DNA from: Burkholderiales bacterium
GTDB taxonomy: Bacteria > Pseudomonadota > Gammaproteobacteria > Burkholderiales > Burkholderiaceae_C
Length of the DNA: 64,000 bases
Direction of reading: 5' to 3'
NCBI GenBank assembly: GCA_016000265.1
Contig: JAECRL010000001.1
Location: forward strand, 496,001-560,000
This document shows, piece after piece, positions 49,066 through 57,077 of the stretch. The first letter of the stretch is position 1, and each line of letters starts with the position of its first letter. The notes beneath the pieces were generated by a model. That model made no database searches. It saw nothing but the letters and a program-made list of their open reading frames with translations, and was not told the origin of the DNA. Made by a program: the position numbers and the translations under genes.

Positions 49066-49755
49066 TCAGTTGCACGCCACGGCGGCGGACCGTGCGGTTT
49101 CGCGCGAGACCCCCACCGGGGTGCCGGCTTGAACGCTCAGCGCGCAGGCGTGCGCGCCCAGCCTCAACCCGCTGATTTCCGCTTCGGCGGCTTTGAAGGC
49201 GTAACGCCAGCGCCCCTGTGCCGGTTGGCGATACAGCGCCACGATGCCCACGTGGCCGATGTCTCGGGGGAGCTTGTCCAGCGATTCGTGCACCTGACCG
49301 GGCACCAGCTGAACCTCCCGCACGGACACCAGTTCATCGCCCAGGGCGGCCTTCTCCAGGCTGGCGTCGCCGAAGCTGCTGAAGGGCATTTGCAGGAAGG
49401 CGTCCACGTTGCGCAGCCGGTAGATGCGAACGAGCAGCGCCAGGGGCTGGCCCTGGGGTGTCACGTTCAGCGAGGTGCTGGCGTGCACGCGCCAGGGGAG
49501 GCGGCGGTCGGGCAGGGCGCTGTCGGGCACTTCCGGCTTTTTGAGCCCCGTGACTTCCAGGGCCTTGTCGGCCGCCGAACTCAGCATGGACATCAGCCCG
49601 CCGGGTGGCGTCGTGGGCGCTTCGGGGGGCGCTGCGGTTGACGCGCAAGCAGCCATGGTCACGGCTGCGATCGCGACGCAGGCAACTCGGAGCCGTCGGT
49701 GAAGGGTGCGCTCACGGGCCGTGTGGCTGGTGCGCGCGCGCCCGGTCTGGAGCAT
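49066..49755 (-). CDS. tssJ: T6SS outer-membrane lipoprotein TssJ
   Basis: A 229-residue lipoprotein that anchors the T6SS membrane complex to the outer membrane. Starting at 49755 gives a twin-basic N-terminus (TLHRRLRVACVAIAAVTMAAC) with lipobox TMAAC near residue 37. The mature part has a transthyretin-like fold with LALLVRIYRLRNVDAFLQMPF and DIGHVGIVALYRQPAQGRWR. A Pro/Thr/Ala linker of about 50 residues follows the lipidated Cys, longer than usual. It is the first gene of the minus-strand T6SS operon. Confidence 0.88.
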   Translation of the reverse strand: MLQTGRARTSHTARERTLHRRLRVACVAIAAVTMAACASTAAPPEAPTTPPGGLMSMLSSAADKALEVTGLKKPEVPDSALPDRRLPWRVHASTSLNVTPQGQPLALLVRIYRLRNVDAFLQMPFSSFGDASLEKAALGDELVSVREVQLVPGQVHESLDKLPRDIGHVGIVALYRQPAQGRWRYAFKAAEAEISGLRLGAHACALSVQAGTPVGVSRETARSAAVACN

Positions 49756-50020
49756 GCGTTTCTTCCCTGTCTGACCTGTGTTTTTGTGTCGCCGGGTGGG
49801 GTGCTCACCGCGTGCCGGCGTGCAGTGTACGGAGGCAAAGGGCTTGGTTTCAGGGGCTCCCCCCAGCAAGGGGGAGAGGGACTTGCAACCAGTTGAAAGA
49901 GTCTGTAAATCACCCCCGAAAGGGGGCTGGGTGGGCAAGTGAATTCGGCTCTAATCCGCCGCAAAGGTCGTTGGCACGGAACGTCTTGCCGACACAAACA
50001 CACGATCAGGGAGCATCAGA
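49756..50020. promoter_or_regulatory. Divergent T6SS control region with two GC-rich hairpins
   Basis: These 265 bases separate tssJ (minus) from the TPR lipoprotein gene (plus) and must hold promoters for both operons. Hairpin 1: CTCCCCC (49857-49863) with GGGGGAG (49870-49876), loop CAGCAA. Hairpin 2: CCCCC (49913-49917) with GGGGG (49922-49926), loop GAAA. Neither has a following T-run. No convincing sigma-70 pair was found; a sigma-54-like element at 49972-49989 has the wrong spacing. Confidence 0.55.
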
Positions 50021-50764
50021 TTGAACAGGTTGAACCTGGGCCGCCGGCTGTTTGCGGCCATGTCTTTGTGCGCTTGCCTGGGGGTGACATCCGGCTTGCA
50101 AGGGTGCGCTTCCATGGGGGGGGCGGGCTCTGCCGAAGCGGCCCGACAAGCCACCCAGGAAAAGCTCGATGAAAACCTCGCCGCGGCTGACAAGGCGCTC
50201 AAGCAAGGGCAGACCGACCAGGCTTTTTCTCACCTGGACGCCGCGACGCGCGTCGACCCGTCCGCCAAGCAGCCCTGGCTGAAGAAGGCCCAGATCCACT
50301 TTGAAGCGCGCCAGTACGGCCAGGCCATCACCCAGGCTCAGGAAGTCATCCAGCGCGACGTCAACGACCTGACCGCACGCAGCATCCTGGCCGTCAGCGG
50401 CCTGCGGGTCAGCGCCCAGGCGCTGGATCACCTGCGCAAGGTCAACGAGGTCAGCGGCTCGACGCGCAGCGAGGCCGAGAGCGTCGCCCGGATCATCCAC
50501 GAGGCCTTGGGCGAGCCCATCCTCATCGCGCCAACGGCCGTGGGCCCTGTTCAGCCAGCGACCGAAACGGCCCCGGTTCGCGCCCGCTCGGGACAACGTG
50601 CCGCCAGCCGGCCCGTGGTGCGCCCGCCCAGTGCGGGTGCGGCACCGACGGCCACTCCGGCGCCGCAGGCGGTCGCCCCCGTTCCTTCCAGCAAACCCAC
50701 CCCAGCGGCGCGGCCTGTCCCGGCAGCCACAGGCCGCAACAACCCCTTCGGGGCTCTGCAGTAA
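50021..50764 (+). CDS. T6SS-associated TPR lipoprotein
   Basis: A 247-residue exported lipoprotein, first gene of the plus-strand T6SS operon. The start is TTG at 50021 with AGGGAG seven bases upstream. The signal region ends in the lipobox GLQGC near residue 29. Two to three TPR-like helical pairs follow (NLAAADKALKQGQTDQAFSHL; QPWLKKAQIHFEARQYGQA). The last 80 residues are Pro/Ala/Thr-rich and end in RNNPFGALQ, suggesting a flexible periplasmic spacer. The role is not known; position suggests envelope assembly or peptidoglycan passage for the T6SS. Confidence 0.75.
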   Translation: MNRLNLGRRLFAAMSLCACLGVTSGLQGCASMGGAGSAEAARQATQEKLDENLAAADKALKQGQTDQAFSHLDAATRVDPSAKQPWLKKAQIHFEARQYGQAITQAQEVIQRDVNDLTARSILAVSGLRVSAQALDHLRKVNEVSGSTRSEAESVARIIHEALGEPILIAPTAVGPVQPATETAPVRARSGQRAASRPVVRPPSAGAAPTATPAPQAVAPVPSSKPTPAARPVPAATGRNNPFGALQ

Positions 50765-50787
50765 ACCCGTTCATCAGGAGTCTGGTC

Positions 50788-51315
50788 ATGGCCAAAAAAG
50801 ACAGTGTTCAACAGCGTCTGGGTCGCGTGCGTCCCCCGCGTGTGCAACTCACTTACGACGTCGAAGTCGGCGACGCCATCGAGCAAAAGGAAATCCCCTT
50901 TGTGGTCGGCGTGATGGGAGACTTCACCGGCCAGCCCGATGCGGACAACCCGCTGCCCAAGCTCAAGGACCGCAAGTTCGTTCAGGTCGACATGGACAAC
51001 TTCGACGAGGTCATGGCCGGCATGGCGCCGCGAGCCACCTACCGCGTGCCCAACAAGCTGTCTCCCGATGGCGGTGAGTTCGCTGTGAACCTGCAGTTCA
51101 ACCAGATGGAGGACTTCCGTCCCGAGTCGGTGGTGCAGCAAGTCGAGCCCCTGCGCAAGTTGCTCGAGGCCCGCACCAAGCTTTCCGACCTGCGCAACAA
51201 GCTGGCCGGCAACGAGAAGCTGGAGGACGCGCTGGGTGAGGTGTTGAGCAACACCGAGCAGCGTCGCCGCCTCGAAGCCGAGGCTCAGGTCGCCGACGAC
51301 CAAACCAAGGAGTGA
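50788..51315 (+). CDS. tssB: T6SS contractile sheath small subunit TssB
   Basis: A 175-residue sheath protein (VipA). Family start QQRLGRVRPPRVQLTYDVEVGD, the FVVGVMGDFTG strand and the sheath helix motif (RKFVQVDMDNFDEVM; LRNKLAGNEKLED) are present. With TssC it builds the contractile tail that drives the Hcp tube. It ends four bases before tssC, so the two are translated together in the expected equimolar way. Confidence 0.96.
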   Translation: MAKKDSVQQRLGRVRPPRVQLTYDVEVGDAIEQKEIPFVVGVMGDFTGQPDADNPLPKLKDRKFVQVDMDNFDEVMAGMAPRATYRVPNKLSPDGGEFAVNLQFNQMEDFRPESVVQQVEPLRKLLEARTKLSDLRNKLAGNEKLEDALGEVLSNTEQRRRLEAEAQVADDQTKE

Positions 51316-51319
51316 TGCC

Positions 51320-52810
51320 ATGAGCGCACAACTGCAAGCACAAGGCCTGGCCGCGGGCGCATCGTCCACAGACGGCCTGGGCCTCCTGGATGACATCGTC
51401 GCGCGCAGCAAGGTGGCCAAGACCGACGTCGAGCACGCCCGTGCCAAGGACATCATTGGCGAACTCGTGCGCGAGGTGATGGCGGGCACCGTCACGGTGT
51501 CGGACAACCTCTCCGCCAGCATCGATGCCCGCATCGCCGACATCGACCGCCTGATCTCCGCCCAGCTGAGCGCGGTCATGCACGCCGAGGCCTTCCAGAA
51601 GCTGGAATCCACCTGGACCGGCCTGCAGTACCTCTGCAAGCAGACGTCCACCGGTGAGCGCCTGAAGATCAAGTTGCTCAACGCGACCAAGAAAGACATG
51701 GTCAAGGACTTCAAGACGGCCATCGACTTCGATCAGTCGACGCTGTTCAAGAAGGTCTACGAAGAAGAATTCGGCACCTTCGGTGGCGCCCCCTTCGGCG
51801 CCCTGATCGGTGACTACGAAATCGGCCGTGGTGCCGAAGACATGTATTTCGTGGAGCAGATGGCCCACGTGGCGGCCGCCGCCCATGCGCCTTTCATCTC
51901 CTCCGCGTCGTCCGAGCTCTTCGGTCTGGAGTCCTTCACCGAGCTGGGTCGCCCCCGCGACCTGGCCAAGGTGTTCGACACCGTCGATTACGCCAAGTGG
52001 AAGTCCTTCCGCGAGTCGGAAGACGCGCGCTACGTCGGCCTGACCGTGCCGCGCTTCCTGGGTCGACTGCCTTACGACCCCAAGGAAGGCACCAGCACCG
52101 AAGGATTCAACTTCGTTGAAGAAGTCGACGGCAGCGACCACAGCCGCTACCTGTGGGTCAACACGGCCTACGCGATGGGCTCGCGCCTGACCGCCGCGTT
52201 CGAGCAGTACGGCTGGTGCGCGGCCATCCGTGGCGTCGAGGGCGGTGGCCTGGTCGAAGACCTGCCCACCCACACCTTCAAGACGGACGACGGCGAGATC
52301 GCGCTGAAGTGCCCGACCGAGGTCGCCATCACCGACCGCCGGGAGAAGGAACTCAGTGACCTGGGCTTCATCCCCCTGGTTCATTGCAAGAACACGGACT
52401 ACGCCGCCTTCTTCGGCGCGCAGTCCACGCAGAAAGCTCGCAAGTACGACTCCGACGCGGCGAACGCCAACGCAGCCCTGTCGGCCCAGCTCCAGTACAT
52501 GTTCGCGGTTTGCCGCATTGCGCACTACATGAAGTCGATGATGCGTGACAAGGTCGGCAGCTTCGCCAACACCCTGGACGTGGAGCGCTACCTGCACAAC
52601 TGGCTGATGCAGTACGTGGTGGATGCCCAGGACGCCTCTCAGGAGGTTCGTGCGCAAAAGCCGCTGCGCGAAGCCAGTGTCGAAGTCAGCGAAGTCCCCG
52701 GTCGACCGGGTTCGTATCGCGCCGTGGCATTCGTGCGGCCGCATTACCAACTCGACGAACTGTCGGTTTCGCTGCGACTGGTCGCCGAGTTGCCGCAAGG
52801 CTCGAAGTAA
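51320..52810 (+). CDS. tssC: T6SS contractile sheath large subunit TssC
   Basis: A 496-residue sheath protein (VipB). Recognisable segments are ISAQLSAVMHAEAFQKLEST, WTGLQYLC, FGTFGGAPFGALIGDYEI and the conserved C-terminal RPHYQLDELSVSLRLVAELP. It interlocks with TssB to form the sheath and its cogwheel surface recruits ClpV after contraction. Between its stop and hcp lies a 68-base spacer with a hairpin. Confidence 0.97.
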   Translation: MSAQLQAQGLAAGASSTDGLGLLDDIVARSKVAKTDVEHARAKDIIGELVREVMAGTVTVSDNLSASIDARIADIDRLISAQLSAVMHAEAFQKLESTWTGLQYLCKQTSTGERLKIKLLNATKKDMVKDFKTAIDFDQSTLFKKVYEEEFGTFGGAPFGALIGDYEIGRGAEDMYFVEQMAHVAAAAHAPFISSASSELFGLESFTELGRPRDLAKVFDTVDYAKWKSFRESEDARYVGLTVPRFLGRLPYDPKEGTSTEGFNFVEEVDGSDHSRYLWVNTAYAMGSRLTAAFEQYGWCAAIRGVEGGGLVEDLPTHTFKTDDGEIALKCPTEVAITDRREKELSDLGFIPLVHCKNTDYAAFFGAQSTQKARKYDSDAANANAALSAQLQYMFAVCRIAHYMKSMMRDKVGSFANTLDVERYLHNWLMQYVVDAQDASQEVRAQKPLREASVEVSEVPGRPGSYRAVAFVRPHYQLDELSVSLRLVAELPQGSK

Positions 52811-52829
52811 CCAGGTCAACCCGACCGTG

Positions 52830-52849
52830 CGCGGCTGCATGCGGCCGCG
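52830..52849 (+). other. Hairpin between tssC and hcp
   Basis: CGCGGC (52830-52835) pairs with GCCGCG (52844-52849) around an 8-base loop, 30 bases before the hcp ATG. It could mark a processing site or help stabilise a separate hcp mRNA. Confidence 0.45.
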
Positions 52850-52878
52850 ACGGATCATCAACACAGGAGTGAGTGAAC

Positions 52879-53415
52879 ATGAAAGACATCTACATCAAGT
52901 TCGGCAAACCGCTGAACGGCAAGGAAATCAAGGGCGAATCGCGTGACGCCGGCGCTGGTACCCAGCACGCAGCCCCCTGGTTCGAAGCCATCAGCTGGAG
53001 CCACATCATTCGCCAGCCGAAGTCGGCCACGGCGTCGACCGCCGGTGGTCACACCGCCGAGCGTTGCGAGCACGGTGAAATGATCTTCACCAAGGACCTG
53101 GACCTGGTCAGCCCGCAGCTGTGGGAAGCCTGCTCGGCCGGTACCTTGTACGACGACGTGGAAATCCACTTCATGCGAGCCAACGGCACCAACGACCGCG
53201 TGCTGTACCTCAAGATCCGCCTCAAGAAGGTGCTGATCTCGCAGGTGGTGCCGACCGTGGAATCCGAAGGCCTGCCGACCGAAACCTTCGGTCTGCGCTA
53301 CTCCGCTGTCGAGTGGACCTACACCCAGCAGACGATGGACGGCAAGTCCAAGCCGGGTCAAGTGGCCTCCTGGAGTCTGGCGACCAACAAGGCCGCCTTC
53401 GACGCTCCGAACTGA
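52879..53415 (+). CDS. hcp: T6SS tube protein Hcp
   Basis: A 178-residue Hcp (TssD) that stacks as hexameric rings to form the secreted inner tube. Start region MKDIYIKFGKPLNGKEIKGE, WSHIIRQPKSATAS, and C-terminal LRYSAVEWTYTQQ fit the family. The ATG at 52879 has AGGAG nine bases upstream; the GTG at 52873 is too close. Hairpins on both sides set this gene apart from tssC and tssE and may give it higher mRNA levels. Confidence 0.95.
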   Translation: MKDIYIKFGKPLNGKEIKGESRDAGAGTQHAAPWFEAISWSHIIRQPKSATASTAGGHTAERCEHGEMIFTKDLDLVSPQLWEACSAGTLYDDVEIHFMRANGTNDRVLYLKIRLKKVLISQVVPTVESEGLPTETFGLRYSAVEWTYTQQTMDGKSKPGQVASWSLATNKAAFDAPN

Positions 53416-53420
53416 TGATG

Positions 53421-53472
53421 GGCTGATTTTTCAGCCTGCATCCTGAGCGAGGCGGGGCCGGGTGCCCCGCCT
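53421..53472 (+). terminator. Two consecutive hairpins after hcp (attenuator or partial terminator)
   Basis: Hairpin A: GGCTGA (53421-53426), loop TTTT, TCAGCC (53431-53436). Hairpin B: AGGCGGGGC (53450-53458), loop CGGGT, GCCCCGCCT (53464-53472), followed by the weakly T-rich tctacctt. They lie between hcp and tssE, so partial termination or 3' protection would make hcp more abundant than baseplate mRNA. Confidence 0.65.
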
Positions 53473-53500
53473 TCTACCTTGACAAGCACAAGCGCCCGAC

Positions 53501-54049
53501 ATGTCCTCCCCACCCCGCATCCGACGCGGCCTGCTTGATCGCTTGCTGGGCGTCGATGTCGATGTCCCCGAAGGCCTGATCCAGACCTGCACCATCGAGC
53601 AGTTGCGCGATGCCGTGGCCCGGGACCTGGAGCGGCTGCTCAACACGCGCTCGGCCTGGTTGTCGGACGCCATCGACGTGGGCCCGAACGTGCGCCGGTC
53701 GGTGGTCTGTTTCGGCGTGCCTGATTTCGCCGACCGGGTCATGGCCAGCTCGGAAGACCAGCGTTTCATCGCGCGCAGCCTGGCCGAGGCCATCGAGACC
53801 CACGAACCCCGGCTCAAACAAGTCAGCGTTGACTTTCAGCACGACGGCTCTGCTGGCGGCTCCTTGCAATTCACGATCCGGGCGACCTTGGTGGTGCGCC
53901 CGAGCCGCGAGAGCGTCAGCTTCGATGCGGTGCTCCTGCCTTCCGCCTCACGCTACCAGGTCACCCAGGCGCGCTTCGCCTCCGGTGTGCCGGCGGCGCG
54001 CAGCGCTGGCGCCTCCCCGATTTTCGCTTCAGGCCCGGATCGGCCCTGA
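53501..54049 (+). CDS. tssE: T6SS baseplate protein TssE (gp25-like)
   Basis: A 182-residue gp25-type baseplate protein. LRDAVARDLERLLNTRSAWL carries the conserved arginine/leucine helix found at the start of gp25-like domains, followed by SVVCFGVPDF and IETHEPRLKQVSVDF. It nucleates sheath polymerisation with TssF, TssG and TssK. The C-terminal 25 residues (ARFASGVPAARSAG on) look disordered. It ends 17 bases before tssF. Confidence 0.92.
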   Translation: MSSPPRIRRGLLDRLLGVDVDVPEGLIQTCTIEQLRDAVARDLERLLNTRSAWLSDAIDVGPNVRRSVVCFGVPDFADRVMASSEDQRFIARSLAEAIETHEPRLKQVSVDFQHDGSAGGSLQFTIRATLVVRPSRESVSFDAVLLPSASRYQVTQARFASGVPAARSAGASPIFASGPDRP

Positions 54050-54066
54050 GTCGCCCCCAGCAGTTC

Positions 54067-55983
54067 ATGGACGACCTCCTGCCCCACTACGAGCGCGAGC
54101 TGGCTTTCCTGCGCACCCGCGCGGCCGATTTCGCTCGCCAGTACCCCAAGATCGCGGGCCGCCTGCAACTCAGCGGCGACGTGGGCGACGACCCCCATGT
54201 CGAACGCCTGATCGAAGCCTTCGCTCTGTTGTCGGCTCGCGTGCACAAGCGCCTGGACGACGACTTTCCGCTGTTCACCGAGTCGCTGATGGAGGTCTTG
54301 TACCCCCACTACCTGCGGCCCTTTCCGTCCTGCGCCATCGCCCGGTTCGACCTGGGCAGCCAGGCCAGCCAGATGAGTCAGGTGGTGACCGTGCCCCGGG
54401 GGACGGTGCTCAACAGCCGCCCGGTCAAGGGCGTGACCTGCCGGTTTCGCACCACGGCCGACACCGCCTTGCTGCCCTTGGGCGTGGTCGAGGTGACGTA
54501 CCGCAACGCCGTGAACGCCCCGCCGGGCACCCCCCTGCCCGCGGGCGTGACGTCGGTGTTGTCGATCACGCTGGAAAAGCGCGCGCCGCTGATGAGCTGG
54601 GCGACTTTGCTGAGCCGGCCCCTGCGCGTGCACCTCGATGGCGAGGCCTCGCAGGTCAGCGTGCTGCGAGAGGCGCTGTGCCGCAAGGCCCGCTCGACCC
54701 TGTTTCAACACCAGGCCCATCATCCGTGGCAGGTCGGCGCGCGCGCCGGGGCCGTGCCCCAGGCCGTGGGCTTCTCCGATGACGAGGCCCTCATCGAGTG
54801 GGACGAGCGCGCCCACCCCGCCTATCGCTTGTTGTCGGAGTACTTTGCTTTCCCCGACAAATTCAACTTCGTCGACCTGCCCGCGGCCTGGGCACTCAGT
54901 GGCGACGCGGACCGCCCCGGCGGTGCGCCCGAGGGCGGTGGGGAGTCGCATCGACTGACCCTGCACGTCTTGTTCGAAGGCGTGCGTTCGGACTCCGACG
55001 AGTCCCGCTTGCTGGAAACGGTGGCGGCGCACAACATCGTGCTGGGCGCCGTGCCGGTCATCAACCTGTTTGCCCAGCCGGCCGACCCGATCCGTGTCAC
55101 GCACCGTCAGGCGGCTTACCCGGTGGTGGTGGACGGGCGCCGCGCACACGGCTACGAGGTCCACTCCCTGCAGCGCGTCTACCGCGTTCGCCAGTCCGCG
55201 CACGGTGAGGCCATCGACGAGGTTCGTCCCTTCTTTTCCTTGCAGCACGATGAGCTGCTGTCGGGGCTGGACGAGGCCGTCGAGCGCGACGACGGGGCTG
55301 CGTGCCTGGCTTATTGGCAACTCAGCCGCGATGAAGACCTCGCGGAGCGCAGCCCGGGACACGAGGTGTCGCTGACCTTGGTGGACGCCTCGCAGAACCC
55401 GATGGTGCCGGCGGTGGAGACGCTGTCGCTGGACGTGCTGGCCACCAACCGCGACCTGCCCAACCTGCTCGCCCCCGGCACCGTGGGGGGCGACCTGTTC
55501 ATGGAGGGGGGCGGCCCGGCGCGCAGCATCGCCTTGCTGCGAAAACCCACGCGCAGCCACCGCATCGAGCGAGGGCGGGGCATGCTGTGGCGCCTGATCT
55601 CGCAGCTGTCGCTCAACCACCTGTCGCTCAGCGGTGGGGGCCTCGATGCGCTCAAGGAGTTGCTGCGCCTGTATGACCTGCCGCACAGCGTGAGCAACCG
55701 GCGCCAGGTGGACGCCTTGGTCGGCATCGACTTTCGAGCCGACACGGCCTGGGTGCCGGGCGAGCCGTTTGCCACCTTCGTGCGCGGTACCCAAGTGCGC
55801 TTGACGGTGGATGAGGATGGCTTCGTCGGCTCGGGCCTGGGCTTGTTTGCCGCGGTCATGGACCACTTTTTCGGCTTGTACGTGCACGCCAACAGTTTTT
55901 CGCGCCTGACGGTGGTGTCGGCGCGCACGCAAGAGGAGCTCATCGCATGTCCGCCCCGGCATGGCGACCGCCCGCTGCTGTGA
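54067..55983 (+). CDS. tssF: T6SS baseplate wedge protein TssF
   Basis: A 638-residue protein beginning MDDLLPHYERELAFLRTRAA and FARQYPKIAGRLQLSG, the TssF hallmark start, with DDPHVERLIEAFALLSARV after it. The mid-part AWVPGEPFATFVRGTQVRL and tail GLYVHANSFSRLTVVSART are also typical. TssF and TssG form the (TssF)2-TssG wedge of the baseplate. Its 3' end overlaps tssG by 37 bases in another frame, indicating coupled translation. Confidence 0.96.
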   Translation: MDDLLPHYERELAFLRTRAADFARQYPKIAGRLQLSGDVGDDPHVERLIEAFALLSARVHKRLDDDFPLFTESLMEVLYPHYLRPFPSCAIARFDLGSQASQMSQVVTVPRGTVLNSRPVKGVTCRFRTTADTALLPLGVVEVTYRNAVNAPPGTPLPAGVTSVLSITLEKRAPLMSWATLLSRPLRVHLDGEASQVSVLREALCRKARSTLFQHQAHHPWQVGARAGAVPQAVGFSDDEALIEWDERAHPAYRLLSEYFAFPDKFNFVDLPAAWALSGDADRPGGAPEGGGESHRLTLHVLFEGVRSDSDESRLLETVAAHNIVLGAVPVINLFAQPADPIRVTHRQAAYPVVVDGRRAHGYEVHSLQRVYRVRQSAHGEAIDEVRPFFSLQHDELLSGLDEAVERDDGAACLAYWQLSRDEDLAERSPGHEVSLTLVDASQNPMVPAVETLSLDVLATNRDLPNLLAPGTVGGDLFMEGGGPARSIALLRKPTRSHRIERGRGMLWRLISQLSLNHLSLSGGGLDALKELLRLYDLPHSVSNRRQVDALVGIDFRADTAWVPGEPFATFVRGTQVRLTVDEDGFVGSGLGLFAAVMDHFFGLYVHANSFSRLTVVSARTQEELIACPPRHGDRPLL

Positions 55984-57026
55984 TCGACCAGCTCCTGCTG
56001 GCGCCCCAGGGCTTTGGTTTTTTCCAGGCCGTGCGCTTGCTCGACCGCTGGTTGGGCGAGGGCAGGGGGCCGGGGGCGGGCCTGGAGCGCGTGCAGTTCC
56101 GCACCTCGATTTCCTTGAGCTTCCCGGCCAGCGAGATCGAGTCGCTGCACGCTCAATGGACCTCTCCCGAGGCGGTGAACCTGCCCTCTGAGGTGCTGCA
56201 GGTGGACCTGACCCCCGCCTGCATGGGGTTGCTGGGCGTCTCAGGCGCGCTGCCGCTGTTCTACACGGAGCTGCTGGCCCAGTCCGAGCTCAAGGGGCGG
56301 GACCGCTCGGCGCGCACCTTCCTGGAGGTGTTCAGCCACCGCTCTGTCACCCTGTTCTACCAGGCCTGGCGCAAGCATCGCCTGGCCATTCAGTACGAGT
56401 CCGATCGGCAGCGTGCGTTCGCGCCCCAGGTGCTGGCCCTGGCTGGCCTGGGGCTCAAGGGCCTGCGGCATCGCCTGGGGGCGCAGCAGGGTGGGGTGGC
56501 CGACGAGGGGCTGGCCTACTTCGCGGGCGCCTTGCAGCAGCGAACCTTGCCCGCCATGCAGTTGCAGAAATTGCTGCAACGCTACCTGGGCATGCCCGTG
56601 CAGGTGGAGCCGTTTGTCGGGCGTTGGTACCGCGTCCCCGAGGCGGGGAGAACCCACCTGGGCGCAACGGGTGGCCTCGGCGGTGGCGGGGTCCTGGGTC
56701 GAACGGCCCTGGTGGGCGAGCGCGTCTGGCAACGCAACCTGCGCATGCGGCTGACCTTGGGTCCGCTGGAGTCCCGGCGTTTCCAGCGTTTCCTGCCCGG
56801 TGGGGCGGGCGCGCAAGCCCTGTCGCACTGGCTGGGTTTGTTGTATGGCCCCTCGCTGGAGTACGAAATCCGGCTGCTGTTGCGCCAGGACGAGGTTCAG
56901 CCCTGCACCTTGCGGTCCGACCGCGCGCCACATGGCGGGCGCCTGGGTTGGGACACCTTCATGCTCAGCCGTCCGGCGCAGGGCGACCGCGACGACGTCC
57001 GCTACGACATCCAGGCCGCGGCCTGA
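55947..57026 (+). CDS. tssG: T6SS baseplate wedge protein TssG
   Basis: A 359-residue partner of TssF. The N-terminal region GFGFFQAVRLLDRWLG and IEFRTS-type strand (VQFRTSISLSFPASEIESL) are TssG signatures, as are SRTFLEVFSHRSVTLFYQAW-like (RTFLEVFSHRSVTLFYQAWR) and the C-terminal LGWDTFMLSRP. It begins inside tssF and is followed after 51 bases by tssH. Confidence 0.95.
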   Translation: MSAPAWRPPAAVIDQLLLAPQGFGFFQAVRLLDRWLGEGRGPGAGLERVQFRTSISLSFPASEIESLHAQWTSPEAVNLPSEVLQVDLTPACMGLLGVSGALPLFYTELLAQSELKGRDRSARTFLEVFSHRSVTLFYQAWRKHRLAIQYESDRQRAFAPQVLALAGLGLKGLRHRLGAQQGGVADEGLAYFAGALQQRTLPAMQLQKLLQRYLGMPVQVEPFVGRWYRVPEAGRTHLGATGGLGGGGVLGRTALVGERVWQRNLRMRLTLGPLESRRFQRFLPGGAGAQALSHWLGLLYGPSLEYEIRLLLRQDEVQPCTLRSDRAPHGGRLGWDTFMLSRPAQGDRDDVRYDIQAAA

Positions 57027-57077
57027 CGACCTGGCTTTGTGATCCTTTTCAACCCGATTCGAACGCACCTTCCGACC

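Noticed and set aside
49972..49989. Sigma-54-like element TGGCACG followed by TTGC in the T6SS divergent region
   Set aside because: The GG and GC dinucleotides are 13 bases apart instead of the required 10, so it would not be a functional -24/-12 promoter.
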